Source of the DNA: CAYXZQ01 sp964469935 | Lineage (GTDB): Archaea > Nanobdellota > Nanobdellia > Woesearchaeales > DSVV01 | Direction of reading: 5' to 3' | NCBI GenBank assembly: GCA_964469935.1 | Contig: CAYXZQ010000034.1 | Location: 1 to 21,134, forward strand | DNA: 21,134 nucleotides | Part shown: in pieces, positions 7,852 through 14,036 of the stretch | Layout: every line of letters starts with the position of its first letter | Numbering within the stretch: the first letter of the stretch is position 1 | The notes under the pieces: model-generated | The model's input: the letters and a program-made list of their open reading frames with translations, nothing else | Databases searched by the model: none | What the model was told of the DNA's origin: nothing | Position numbers and translations under genes: made by a program

Positions 7852-8637
7852 CTACTTGACCTTGAAATTGAAATCAACGGCTGCATAGTCCAGGAAGCCC
7901 GAACTCTGCTTGTAGGTTATCACTGCCTCAAAATAATACGTGCCTGGTTTTGTAGGGACTCCCGGAGATATGAATTCGCCGACAGTGACGCCGACAGGTA
8001 CAGCCACATTCTCATACTGGGCAAGCTTGTACTCGCTCCAGTTGTTCTTGTCAAACCAGGAAAGCACGGTATCCTTGTCCACGGCAATGGGGTTTGAGTA
8101 AAAGTCCCTCGCCTGCTGGAAATCCACGTTGACAAGGAAGGTCTCAGTATTCTCCATGGTGTTTGTTATCCCCAGGGCAAAAACATACGACTCTCCTATC
8201 TTCAGGCCCGTGGGAAGCGACGGCTTCAAAAAAACAGCAGGGACATTGGGTTTCATCTTGTCCTTGAGAGCCATGTAATCGCCCGAATATATCTCAAATT
8301 TCTCGACAGGGCACGGCTTGCAGACTCCGCCGCAGTCGATGCCTGTCTCGTTCTGGTTCTGGATGCCGTCATCGCAGGTCTGGCACGGGGCGCATGGTCC
8401 TCCGCAGTCGACCCCTGTCTCACCCTGGTTCTGGATGCCGTCATCGCAGGTCTGGCACGGAGCACACGGCCCTCCGCAGTCCACCTCTGTCTCGTTCTGG
8501 TTCATGATATTGTCATGGCATGTCGCTGCAGCAAGCGACTGCTCCACAGGCGGCTTCTCGACCGGAGGAACCTCGGTCGAGCATGCTGCAACAAGCATAA
8601 GCACAAGTAGAATCGCAAAAATGTATCCGGATTTCAT
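7852..8637 (-). CDS. Lipoprotein with three Cys-rich 24-residue repeats
   Basis: The start at 8637 has a GGGGGGG Shine-Dalgarno seven bases upstream; a GTG at 8643 is possible but too close to it. A signal peptide ends in a lipobox-like LVAAC (C19), so the protein is probably lipid-anchored on the cell surface. Residues 40-111 are three repeats of CxDxIxNQxETxxDCGGxCxPC, each with five cysteines, likely disulfide-rich. Residues 112-261 form a beta-rich, immunoglobulin-like domain (GTYYFEAVITY) as in transport- or adhesion-linked surface proteins. The precise role is unknown. It is cotranscribed with FEN-1 and a nuclease-like gene, which is hard to connect functionally. Its stop abuts the FEN-1 start region and its Shine-Dalgarno overlaps the previous gene's stop. 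Confidence 0.85.
   Translation of the reverse strand: MKSGYIFAILLVLMLVAACSTEVPPVEKPPVEQSLAAATCHDNIMNQNETEVDCGGPCAPCQTCDDGIQNQGETGVDCGGPCAPCQTCDDGIQNQNETGIDCGGVCKPCPVEKFEIYSGDYMALKDKMKPNVPAVFLKPSLPTGLKIGESYVFALGITNTMENTETFLVNVDFQQARDFYSNPIAVDKDTVLSWFDKNNWSEYKLAQYENVAVPVGVTVGEFISPGVPTKPGTYYFEAVITYKQSSGFLDYAAVDFNFKVK
8305..8520 (-). repeat. Three tandem 72-bp coding repeats in the lipoprotein gene
   Basis: Three in-frame 72-bp units encode the 24-residue Cys modules. The units are closely related in DNA; for example ctggatgccgtcatcgcagg recurs 72 bases apart, so recent expansion or gene conversion between units is likely. Confidence 0.9.
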
Positions 8638-8644
8638 TGTCACA

Positions 8645-8651
8645 CCCCCCC
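8645..8651 (-). promoter_or_regulatory. Shine-Dalgarno for the lipoprotein gene
   Basis: Seven G residues on the minus strand lie seven bases before the ATG at 8637 and touch the stop codon of the upstream gene. This favours 8637 as the start and shows translation inside a polycistronic message. Confidence 0.7.
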
Positions 8652-9607
8652 TAAATTTTCTTGAGTTTGAGATTCTGGAATTCCTCGTCCAGCATCTCCT
8701 TTGCCTTCTTTGTCAGGTCCCCGACGGTAAGGAACAGCACGGGAAGCTTCTTTAGCTGTCCCTTGACGAATGCGCTTGCAAGGTCAGCGTCATTCACTTT
8801 TTTCTTGGACTTCGCCTTGCAGTAATAATTTATGTTCCCCACGGTTGACGGGACATCGACGATGTAGTCTATCTCTGAATTTTTCCTTATGACCTCGATG
8901 CTGCGGATGATAATATGCTTGTTATTAAAAAATTTTTTGGTCTTTGCATGGAGAGAATCATTCCTGGGCTCTTCGGGTTCGGCGAGCTTCTTCTGCTCCG
9001 GCTTCTGCCTGATGAATTCTTCCTGCTCTTTCGGAACAAGAGCGGGCCTGGGCTCGATCTTTTCCTTTTGAGGCGCCGTTTCCTTCAAGGGTTCGGGCTT
9101 GGGTTCTGGTTTCGGTGCAACGGCCGGTTTCGGAGGCTCCGGCTTTTCCTGCTCCCTGAAGAAAGACTTGATTATCGTCTCTGCATCCTGCGGGGATGTC
9201 ATGTACCATCTCCAGAATATCTCCTTTGTCCTGCCGACAGTGACCTCGACCGGCTTTGCGAAATCCTTGATGTTCCTGAGCGATACCCTGAGAAGAGGTG
9301 TCAGTGTTATGTCCCTGAGCACCCTCCTCTGCTTGAGCAGGTCGTACGCCCTCTTGTCTTTCTCATTGAGATACTTGTAAAGGTCCTGGAGCCTGTATGC
9401 CTGCTCAGGAAGGTAATAGACAGGGCTTCCGCCGACTTTCGTATTCGAGATGAGAATCTTTCTGCTGCCTGCAAGGTTGGATAGGACTGCGCCCGCTATT
9501 ATCATGTCTTTCTTGAGCTCGCCTGCAAGCTGGACAGGAAGTATCGGGCCTTTGGAGCGGATGAAGCGGAGAATCTGGTCATCGTCCTGCATATTATCAT
9601 AGGACAT
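8651..9607 (-). CDS. Winged-helix protein with C-terminal restriction-endonuclease-like domain
   Basis: Residues about 8-80 look like a winged helix (ILRFIRSKGPILPVQLAGEL, then a YYLPEQ wing) followed by a helical part to about 160. Residues 160-225 are a Pro/Glu/Lys-rich linker. Residues 230-318 resemble a PD-(D/E)xK fold: E-I-D-Y-I-V, a hairpin, then YYCKAK where the usual ExK is CxK, and a helix/strand end (KLPVLFLTVGDLTKKA). The family is known to me only as an archaeal conserved protein; nuclease activity is uncertain because of the Cys in the ExK position. It heads the unit with the lipoprotein and FEN-1, which supports a DNA-linked role. Starts at 9607 or at an ATG at 9592 are both possible; the strong TATA element centred near 9618 would make 9592 leaderless. 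Confidence 0.75.
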   Translation of the reverse strand: MSYDNMQDDDQILRFIRSKGPILPVQLAGELKKDMIIAGAVLSNLAGSRKILISNTKVGGSPVYYLPEQAYRLQDLYKYLNEKDKRAYDLLKQRRVLRDITLTPLLRVSLRNIKDFAKPVEVTVGRTKEIFWRWYMTSPQDAETIIKSFFREQEKPEPPKPAVAPKPEPKPEPLKETAPQKEKIEPRPALVPKEQEEFIRQKPEQKKLAEPEEPRNDSLHAKTKKFFNNKHIIIRSIEVIRKNSEIDYIVDVPSTVGNINYYCKAKSKKKVNDADLASAFVKGQLKKLPVLFLTVGDLTKKAKEMLDEEFQNLKLKKI

Positions 9608-9611
9608 CCTG

Positions 9612-9624
9612 AATATATATATAA
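9612..9624 (-). promoter_or_regulatory. TATA box for the winged-helix/lipoprotein/FEN-1 unit
   Basis: A run of alternating T and A on the minus strand lies centred 26 bases before the ATG at 9592 and only 11 before the one at 9607. A weaker aaattataa (9631-9639) sits 26 bases before 9607, so either start could be leaderless. Confidence 0.5.
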
Positions 9625-9654
9625 TTTGTTGTTATAATTTGCCGTGCAAGCGCA

Positions 9655-10188
9655 CTATGGCCTGATCCATCTCGATTCCCAGTAGCTGACATCACCCTCA
9701 TCGTCAACTACCGCCAGAAGAAGCCTTTTCTTTGTAGAGTGCGCGACCCTGTTCTTGCCTGCGAACTCATTCCAGGTGAGGACCGACGCCTCATGCACAG
9801 GGAAGACGACCCATTTCGCATGGTCCTCGCCGGGCTTGATTCCCCTGTCATACACCCTGAAATCAGCGCCGAACTTGAGCGCTGTCTTTACAACGTATCC
9901 CCTGTTTCTCAGGTTCTTGTATGTAACATAGCGGATCCAGAACGAAGGCTCTATCTTCTGCGCCTTCTTTATGAACTTCTCGAATGGTATCTCCTGCTTC
10001 CTTCCGTCAAGCACAATAAGCCTGCCTTTTTCTATCAAATAAAGGGCTTCCACTAGTGAAAGCTGGACAGCCCCGTCATCCGTTATCGAGCCATAGACGC
10101 TTTGGTTGTAGAGTTCCCTTGCATCATCTCCCGGATCAGTCAGCACTCGCTCCTTTGCAAGATGCGCGGTTATGATATTTTTCGCCAT
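9655..10188 (-). CDS. endA: tRNA-intron (splicing) endonuclease
   Basis: Cleaves introns from precursor tRNA (and bulge-helix-bulge motifs) in archaea. The 177-residue length fits the homotetrameric one-domain form. The catalytic triad is visible: Y113 (FRVYDRG), H123 (GEDHAKWVV) and K154 (TKKRLLLAVVD), followed by the typical YWESRWIRP end. The start at 10188 is chosen because the upstream in-frame extension is AT-rich promoter sequence and a TATA box lies at the leaderless distance. It is divergent from RNase Z, so two tRNA-maturation enzymes share one promoter region. Confidence 0.95.
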   Translation of the reverse strand: MAKNIITAHLAKERVLTDPGDDARELYNQSVYGSITDDGAVQLSLVEALYLIEKGRLIVLDGRKQEIPFEKFIKKAQKIEPSFWIRYVTYKNLRNRGYVVKTALKFGADFRVYDRGIKPGEDHAKWVVFPVHEASVLTWNEFAGKNRVAHSTKKRLLLAVVDDEGDVSYWESRWIRP

Positions 10189-10210
10189 GACATACTGAGG
10201 AAAATGCACA

Positions 10211-10224
10211 ATATATATATTTTT
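10211..10224 (-). promoter_or_regulatory. TATA box of endA
   Basis: On the minus strand aaaatatatatat is centred about 29 bases before the ATG at 10188, with no Shine-Dalgarno between: probably a leaderless message. Confidence 0.6.
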
Positions 10225-10244
10225 CGAAGCAGGTATTATTTTCA

Positions 10245-10281
10245 ATATATAAAATAATAAAGCAAAAGAAAACATTTATTA
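10245..10281 (+). promoter_or_regulatory. TATA elements of the RNase Z gene
   Basis: Two candidates are present: atatataaaa at 10245-10254 and acatttatta at 10272-10281. The second is centred 28 bases before the ATG at 10305 and would give a leaderless message. The region between endA and RNase Z is a divergent promoter. Confidence 0.45.
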
Positions 10282-10304
10282 TGTCCTGTTGCTACTTGAA
10301 TCCC

Positions 10305-11195
10305 ATGCAGATAATATTTTTGGGAACATCAGCGATGGTACCGACAAAGGAGAGGAACCACACGGCCGTCTTTGTCAGATACCTGAACGAGGGGCTTCTC
10401 TTCGACTGCGGCGAAGGTACGCAGAGGCAGCTCAAGCACGTGAAGATCAAGCCTACTGCAATCACGAAGATCGTCATATCACACTGGGACGGTGACCATG
10501 TCCTCGGCCTCCCGGGGCTGATACAGACCCTGGCCATGTCAGAAGAGAACAAGCATCTGATGATATTCGGGCCCGCGGGCAGCAAGAAGAGGTTCGAGCA
10601 CATGTTCAAGGCTTTCGAGTTCTACAACGAGATAGATCTCGAGATAATCGAGTACGAGGAAGGCATGTTCTTCAAGAACAATGATTTCACGCTTACAGCC
10701 CGCAGGCTTGAGCACAAGGTGCCTGCATACGGGTTTGAGCTCATCGAGAAGGACAGGAGAAGGATAAAGCTTGCCGCTGTCAAGAAGCTCGGCATACCTG
10801 ACGGCCCGCTCCTCGGCAAGCTCCAGAGAGGGCAGAATGTCGAGTTCAAAGGAAAGGAAGTCTCATTCAAGGACACGACCTATGTTGTCAAAGGGAAATC
10901 CGTCGGGTTCATATCTGACACGAGGCTCTGCGACAGCTGCTTTGCAATCGCAAGGGACAAGGACGTGATTATCTGCGACTCGACATTCTCTAAGAAGGAC
11001 GAGCAGAAGGCGCACGACTATTTCCACATGACATCCGAACAGTGCGCAAACATAGCTGCGCAGTCAGGCGCAAAGAAGCTCGTGCTGACCCATTTCTCAC
11101 AAAGATATAAGGAGATAAATGAATTATTGTCCGATGCAAAGGACATATTCCCCGAGACAGTCGCAGCCTATGACTTCATGAAGCTGAAGGTATGA
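10305..11195 (+). CDS. rnz: Ribonuclease Z (tRNA 3' processing endonuclease)
   Basis: Metallo-beta-lactamase-fold enzyme that removes the 3' trailer of precursor tRNA. The 296-residue length is normal for the short form. The start at 10305 puts the first strand MQIIFLGTSAMVPT where the family has it; the ATG at 10281 adds a Cys-containing extension inside promoter sequence. Motifs: DCGEGTQRQL, the metal motif at 60-65, EHKVPAYGF, ISDTRLC, DSTF, HMTSEQCA and the final LTHFSQRY. The metal motif reads HWDGDH instead of HxHxDH: Asp62 takes the place of the second His. All other ligands are present, so the enzyme is probably active. It converges with the next minus-strand gene with one base between the stops. 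Confidence 0.95.
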   Translation: MQIIFLGTSAMVPTKERNHTAVFVRYLNEGLLFDCGEGTQRQLKHVKIKPTAITKIVISHWDGDHVLGLPGLIQTLAMSEENKHLMIFGPAGSKKRFEHMFKAFEFYNEIDLEIIEYEEGMFFKNNDFTLTARRLEHKVPAYGFELIEKDRRRIKLAAVKKLGIPDGPLLGKLQRGQNVEFKGKEVSFKDTTYVVKGKSVGFISDTRLCDSCFAIARDKDVIICDSTFSKKDEQKAHDYFHMTSEQCANIAAQSGAKKLVLTHFSQRYKEINELLSDAKDIFPETVAAYDFMKLKV

Positions 11196-11196
11196 C

Positions 11197-11664
11197 TCAC
11201 TGTATTGTTATTGATATGGATTCCTGGGTAGAACTCAATTTGAGGATACAAGGATATGTGCTCCTCACTGCATCTTTGGGTGCCTTGATTGTAAGAAGGT
11301 AATCCTCAGTTTCTCCTACGGGTAAATCTGCGCCAGTTGAAGCTATAGAAAGGTCCAGTGTGTTCCCGTCAACATCAGGATTGCAGGTTATCGTCGGCTG
11401 GACAGTATCAGCTATGTCAGCATCCTCATCGTTATAAAAAGACGCAGTATATTTCACTATTTTGCCCCGGGTTATCGGGACATCCTTCAGGGCACATACA
11501 GGGCTTTGAGCTGTCGGAGGATAATAGTCGCATGTATCAGGAATAGGTATTGTCTTTGGTACCCACGCCCTTATCAGGCCGATTGCAATGCCGAGGAAGA
11601 CAAGAGCAAGTATCACATATACTATCATGTTCAATGACAACTGCATCGCGCTTTTATCCTCCAT
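11197..11664 (-). CDS. Membrane-anchored pilin-like protein with extracellular beta domain
   Basis: A 155-residue protein. The N-terminus (DKSAMQLSLNMIVYVILALVFLGIAIGL) is one hydrophobic helix preceded by a short charged segment, like archaeal class III (type IV pilin-like) signal peptides, though no clear K/R-G cleavage pair is seen, so it may simply be a signal anchor. Residues about 40-155 are beta-rich with four cysteines and a GETEDYLLTIKAP strand, like a CARDB/immunoglobulin-type domain. A start at M7 (11646) is possible. A TATA box at leaderless distance supports 11664. The function is unknown; a pilus or surface role is a guess. Confidence 0.7.
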   Translation of the reverse strand: MEDKSAMQLSLNMIVYVILALVFLGIAIGLIRAWVPKTIPIPDTCDYYPPTAQSPVCALKDVPITRGKIVKYTASFYNDEDADIADTVQPTITCNPDVDGNTLDLSIASTGADLPVGETEDYLLTIKAPKDAVRSTYPCILKLSSTQESISITIQ

Positions 11665-11686
11665 TCAGAAAATCATAAAAAATTAA

Positions 11687-11697
11687 GTATTTAAAGT
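11687..11697 (-). promoter_or_regulatory. TATA box of pilin-like gene
   Basis: The minus-strand sequence ctttaaatact is centred about 28 bases upstream of the ATG at 11664 without a Shine-Dalgarno. Confidence 0.55.
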
Positions 11698-11763
11698 TTA
11701 CGCTTTTGCAAAATTCAATTCTTGAGATTACAGATTTTCGTCGAACGAATAGTTCAATCTGAC

Positions 11764-11973
11764 TCATCTCTTCGCCGCAAGCCTGATGTCGCCTGCCTTG
11801 ACAGTCTTTCTTCCCGCGTGCATGGCGAACTTGACAGCGTCCTGGGCAATGTCCTCGGCGATGTCCTCGACCACGTTCTTGAGAGCGACCTTTGCCTTGT
11901 CAGAGACACGGTTTGCACCGACGTTCTTGAGTATTTTCTCCATTGCAGCGAGCGGTAATATTCTTTTTGACAT
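11764..11973 (-). CDS. Archaeal histone
   Basis: A 69-residue HMf-type histone-fold protein that wraps DNA as dimers or longer polymers. The whole sequence is one histone fold: LPLAAMEKILKN (helix 1), RVSDKAKVALKNVVEDIAEDIAQDAVKFA (helix 2), HAGRKTVKAGDIRLAAKR (loop and helix 3). No tail is present. A GGGGGT Shine-Dalgarno stands seven bases before the ATG. It is divergent from the Fic gene with 199 bases between them. Confidence 0.96.
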   Translation of the reverse strand: MSKRILPLAAMEKILKNVGANRVSDKAKVALKNVVEDIAEDIAQDAVKFAMHAGRKTVKAGDIRLAAKR

Positions 11974-12018
11974 GTTTTCAACCCCCGTTTAACCTATAAA
12001 GGCACGGGAATCGGGTAT

Positions 12019-12028
12019 GTATATAAAG
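12019..12028 (-). promoter_or_regulatory. TATA box of histone gene
   Basis: The minus-strand ctttatatac predicts a start about 25 bases before the histone ATG, leaving room for the GGGGGT ribosome site at 11981-11986. A second ctttatagg nearer the gene (about 11994-12002) is too close for the leader that the Shine-Dalgarno implies. Confidence 0.55.
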
Positions 12029-12110
12029 GTTTTGATTCTGTCTCTTTTTTGAGAAAACAGGCAGTTAAACAGATGCCAAGACATGATAAGCCGATAATTG
12101 CTCCGGCCCC

Positions 12111-12163
12111 ATACCATTACATTTTTTTAAATAATGCAAATATTTAAATAAATGTAATGGTAT
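12111..12163 (+). promoter_or_regulatory. 14-bp perfect inverted repeat around the TATA box of the Fic gene
   Basis: ataccattacattt (12111-12124) is the exact reverse complement of aaatgtaatggtat (12150-12163), 25 bases apart. The TATA-like aaatatttaaata (12138-12150) lies between the arms, and the right arm covers the gap between TATA and the ATG at 12173. The layout is that of an operator that blocks TBP or polymerase. A hairpin is possible but the loop is AT-rich and no T-tract follows. Confidence 0.75.
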
Positions 12164-12172
12164 CTGCAAGCC

Positions 12173-13015
12173 ATGAAAATCCTGAAACGCAAAGGCTTCT
12201 TTTACCTGGGGCATTCATTCAGGAAGCAGGGAAAGACAGTCTACAGGGAGACATATCTAGGTAAAGAGCTGCCCCAGGACATCGAGAGCAGAAAAGAGGC
12301 ATTCCTGAGAAAATGCCTCCAGGAGGATGCCTTTGTCAGGCTCAACAACATAAAGAAGAATTTCAGCAGGGAGTGGACCAAACTGCCTCTGTCTGTGAAA
12401 AAAAAGCTGCTGATAGATTTTTCGATAGATTTCACCTACAATACAAATGCAATAGAAGGCTCGACAGTCACTCTTGACGAGACAGAGGAACTGATAAAGA
12501 AAAGGATCGCGCCGAAAAGGCCGATAGAGGATATACAGGAGACATTGAATCATTCAAAGGTCTTCTTTGATGCCATCAACTCAAAGCAGGGGCTTTCCAT
12601 ATCATTGATCCTCGGTTGGCACAGGGAAATTTTCGGACAGACCAAGCCAGATATCGCAGGGATATTCAGGGATTATATGATACGTGTGGGGGCCTATGTC
12701 GCACCTGACTGGCAAGATGTGGAAAAACTCATGAAAGGGTTCATTGCCTGGTGTGAAAAGAGCAACAAATTGCATCCTGTCGAGCTTGCTGCAAGAGCCC
12801 ATTACAAGTTCGAGAAGATTCACCCGTTCGGGGACGGCAACGGCAGGATAGGGAGGCTGATAATCGCATACATATTAAAACAGGGAAGTTTTCCATTGTT
12901 GAGCATCGAGTACAAAAGACGGAAATCATATTACCGTGCTCTTGAAAAGGCTGAGAATGATTTTTTGAATTATTTCATCAGGAGATACATATCCTATCAT
13001 AAGAGGTATTTGTAA
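12173..13015 (+). CDS. Fic family protein (AMPylase-type)
   Basis: Fic enzymes transfer AMP or other nucleotide moieties to target proteins. The catalytic motif HPFGDGNGRIGR is at 217-228 (H217 the catalytic base). The inhibitory helix motif (S/T)xxxE(G/N) is present as TNAIEG at 91-96, with E95 expected to block ATP positioning; it precedes the Fic core, so this is a class II, self-inhibited enzyme. The N-terminal 60 residues (FYLGHSFR..YLGKELP) follow a pattern I associate with archaeal Fic proteins. The length is 280 residues. The message is probably leaderless and controlled through the flanking inverted repeat. Hjc starts two bases after its stop. The target is unknown; its partner gene makes a DNA-repair substrate conceivable but unproven. 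Confidence 0.92.
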   Translation: MKILKRKGFFYLGHSFRKQGKTVYRETYLGKELPQDIESRKEAFLRKCLQEDAFVRLNNIKKNFSREWTKLPLSVKKKLLIDFSIDFTYNTNAIEGSTVTLDETEELIKKRIAPKRPIEDIQETLNHSKVFFDAINSKQGLSISLILGWHREIFGQTKPDIAGIFRDYMIRVGAYVAPDWQDVEKLMKGFIAWCEKSNKLHPVELAARAHYKFEKIHPFGDGNGRIGRLIIAYILKQGSFPLLSIEYKRRKSYYRALEKAENDFLNYFIRRYISYHKRYL

Positions 13016-13016
13016 C

Positions 13017-13406
13017 ATGGCGCAGAAGCAGAAAGGGGCGAATGCCGAGAGGGATCTGGTCCATAAGTTCTGGGGGACAGGCTCATGGGTCGCCCACAGG
13101 ATCGCAGGCAGCGGGTCATCGAAGTATCCATCGCCAGACATCATCGCATCGAACAACATCCGGCGTCTTGCCCTCGAATGCAAGGCCACGAAGAAGACTT
13201 CTGTATACATACCCAAAGAAGAGATAGGGGCGCTTGTGCAATTCTCAAGGATGTTCGGAGCCGAACCCTGGGTCGCTGTCAGGTTTGTGCGCCAGGAATG
13301 GCTCTTCATGTCCATCGATGACATGCATGACACAGGCAGCAACTACGCTGTGAATGTCGGACTGGCGAAGATGAAGGGACTGCTGTTTGAAGAACTTGTC
13401 ATTTGA
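13017..13406 (+). CDS. hjc: Holliday junction resolvase Hjc
   Basis: Archaeal junction-resolving endonuclease of the PD-(D/E)xK fold acting as a dimer in recombination. Residues visible: E11 (KGANAERDL), the flexible GSGSSKYPSPD with D41, and E54/K56 (LECKAT). The length of 129 residues is typical. The ATG is one base after the Fic stop, with GAGGT as ribosome site inside the Fic end, so both are on one message. The last eight bases overlap the convergent small membrane-protein gene. Confidence 0.95.
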   Translation: MAQKQKGANAERDLVHKFWGTGSWVAHRIAGSGSSKYPSPDIIASNNIRRLALECKATKKTSVYIPKEEIGALVQFSRMFGAEPWVAVRFVRQEWLFMSIDDMHDTGSNYAVNVGLAKMKGLLFEELVI

Positions 13407-13674
13407 ACTTCGCTGTCAAGAACACAAAATTGAGAAGTATCAGCCCTGTTATCAGGAGTATCCATTCGATGCCGAACCAGCGGTCAAGCAAAAGCACGAG
13501 GCCAGCAAGTATGAATACGATCGAGATCGAGAAGAGCAGGAACTCGAGCGCGAACCGAAAGACCTTTCTCTTCATCCTGTAGAAGGACATGGTCACCTGC
13601 CTCTCCCCGCTTCTGACTATGCCCCTGATTATGTCCTTAATCCCGTCGATGATGTCCTTGAATGTATCATTCAT
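13399..13674 (-). CDS. Small two-helix membrane protein (YqjE/holin-superfamily-III-like)
   Basis: 91 residues: an amphipathic N-terminus (DTFKDIIDGIKDIIRGIVRS), then two membrane spans at about 40-62 and 69-88 separated by DRWFGIEW. Its ATG overlaps the stop of the upstream gene (ATGA). The pair of a DUF883/ElaB-like protein followed by a two-helix protein is the arrangement of bacterial yqjD-yqjE. The function is unknown; a membrane-associated, nucleoid- or ribosome-tethering role is only by analogy. Confidence 0.75.
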   Translation of the reverse strand: MNDTFKDIIDGIKDIIRGIVRSGERQVTMSFYRMKRKVFRFALEFLLFSISIVFILAGLVLLLDRWFGIEWILLITGLILLNFVFLTAKFK

Positions 13675-13883
13675 CTTCTTCTTCCAATCAATGCTGACAC
13701 GACAGCCCCGATCACAGCGCCGATGCCGGCTGCTACGAGGACGGATTTGACAGGGCTCTCCTTTATCCTGCCCTCTGCATGCCTCTCGAACTTCCTCATG
13801 CTGTTCTTCAGGTCGTCGTACCTGTCCTGGAGCTGCTCGATCTTCTTGTTCATATCCTTTGCCAATTTGCTCACCCCTCTCAT
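13671..13883 (-). CDS. DUF883/ElaB(YqjD)-like small membrane protein
   Basis: 70 residues: a charged helix or coiled coil (KLAKDMNKKIEQLQDRYDDL, about 6-45), then KESPVKSVLVAAGIGAVIGAVVSALIGRRR, a glycine-zipper membrane helix with a basic end. This is the layout of the bacterial YqjD/ElaB family, a tail-anchored protein that tethers ribosomes in E. coli. The first codons carry AGAGGGGTGAGCAAATTG: a strong Shine-Dalgarno (13871-13877) five bases before a TTG at 13865, so the true start may be that TTG and not the ATG at 13883. Confidence 0.75.
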   Translation of the reverse strand: MRGVSKLAKDMNKKIEQLQDRYDDLKNSMRKFERHAEGRIKESPVKSVLVAAGIGAVIGAVVSALIGRRR

Positions 13884-14002
13884 AATGAATATATGATTAA
13901 TATATGACCATCATGTCGCCAATATCTGAAGAAACCCCTTTTTAGACTGGTAAAGCAATGGAATATATAAACCTATGTTTTGAAAAAGGAAGGATATTCA
14001 AA

Positions 14003-14013
14003 AAAAATATAAA
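14003..14013 (+). promoter_or_regulatory. TATA box of ROK-family gene
   Basis: The stretch aaaaatataaa is centred about 28 bases before the ATG at 14037; the message would be leaderless. The 153 bases between the divergent genes hold this promoter and the opposite one near 13898-13906; nothing else is seen there. Confidence 0.55.
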
Positions 14014-14036
14014 TCTCACCCTCCTGAAAGGTATAT

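Noticed and set aside
7844..7852. GTG at 7852 as FEN-1 start
   Set aside because: It would put MDP before the conserved Met-Gly end of FEN-1. It stays possible because it overlaps the upstream stop and a weak AGGT precedes it.
8915..9484. 189-codon open frame on the + strand
   Set aside because: It lies wholly antisense to the winged-helix/nuclease-like gene, has a Leu/Phe/Arg-rich composition typical of an antisense shadow, and has no ribosome site or domain.
11737..11749. Histone terminator hairpin (ttcgt/acgaa)
   Set aside because: The stem is only five pairs and no T-tract follows on the minus strand.
13387..13896. 169-codon open frame on the + strand
   Set aside because: It is antisense to the two small membrane-protein genes, which have coherent coiled-coil and membrane-helix composition, an ATGA overlap and a ribosome site.
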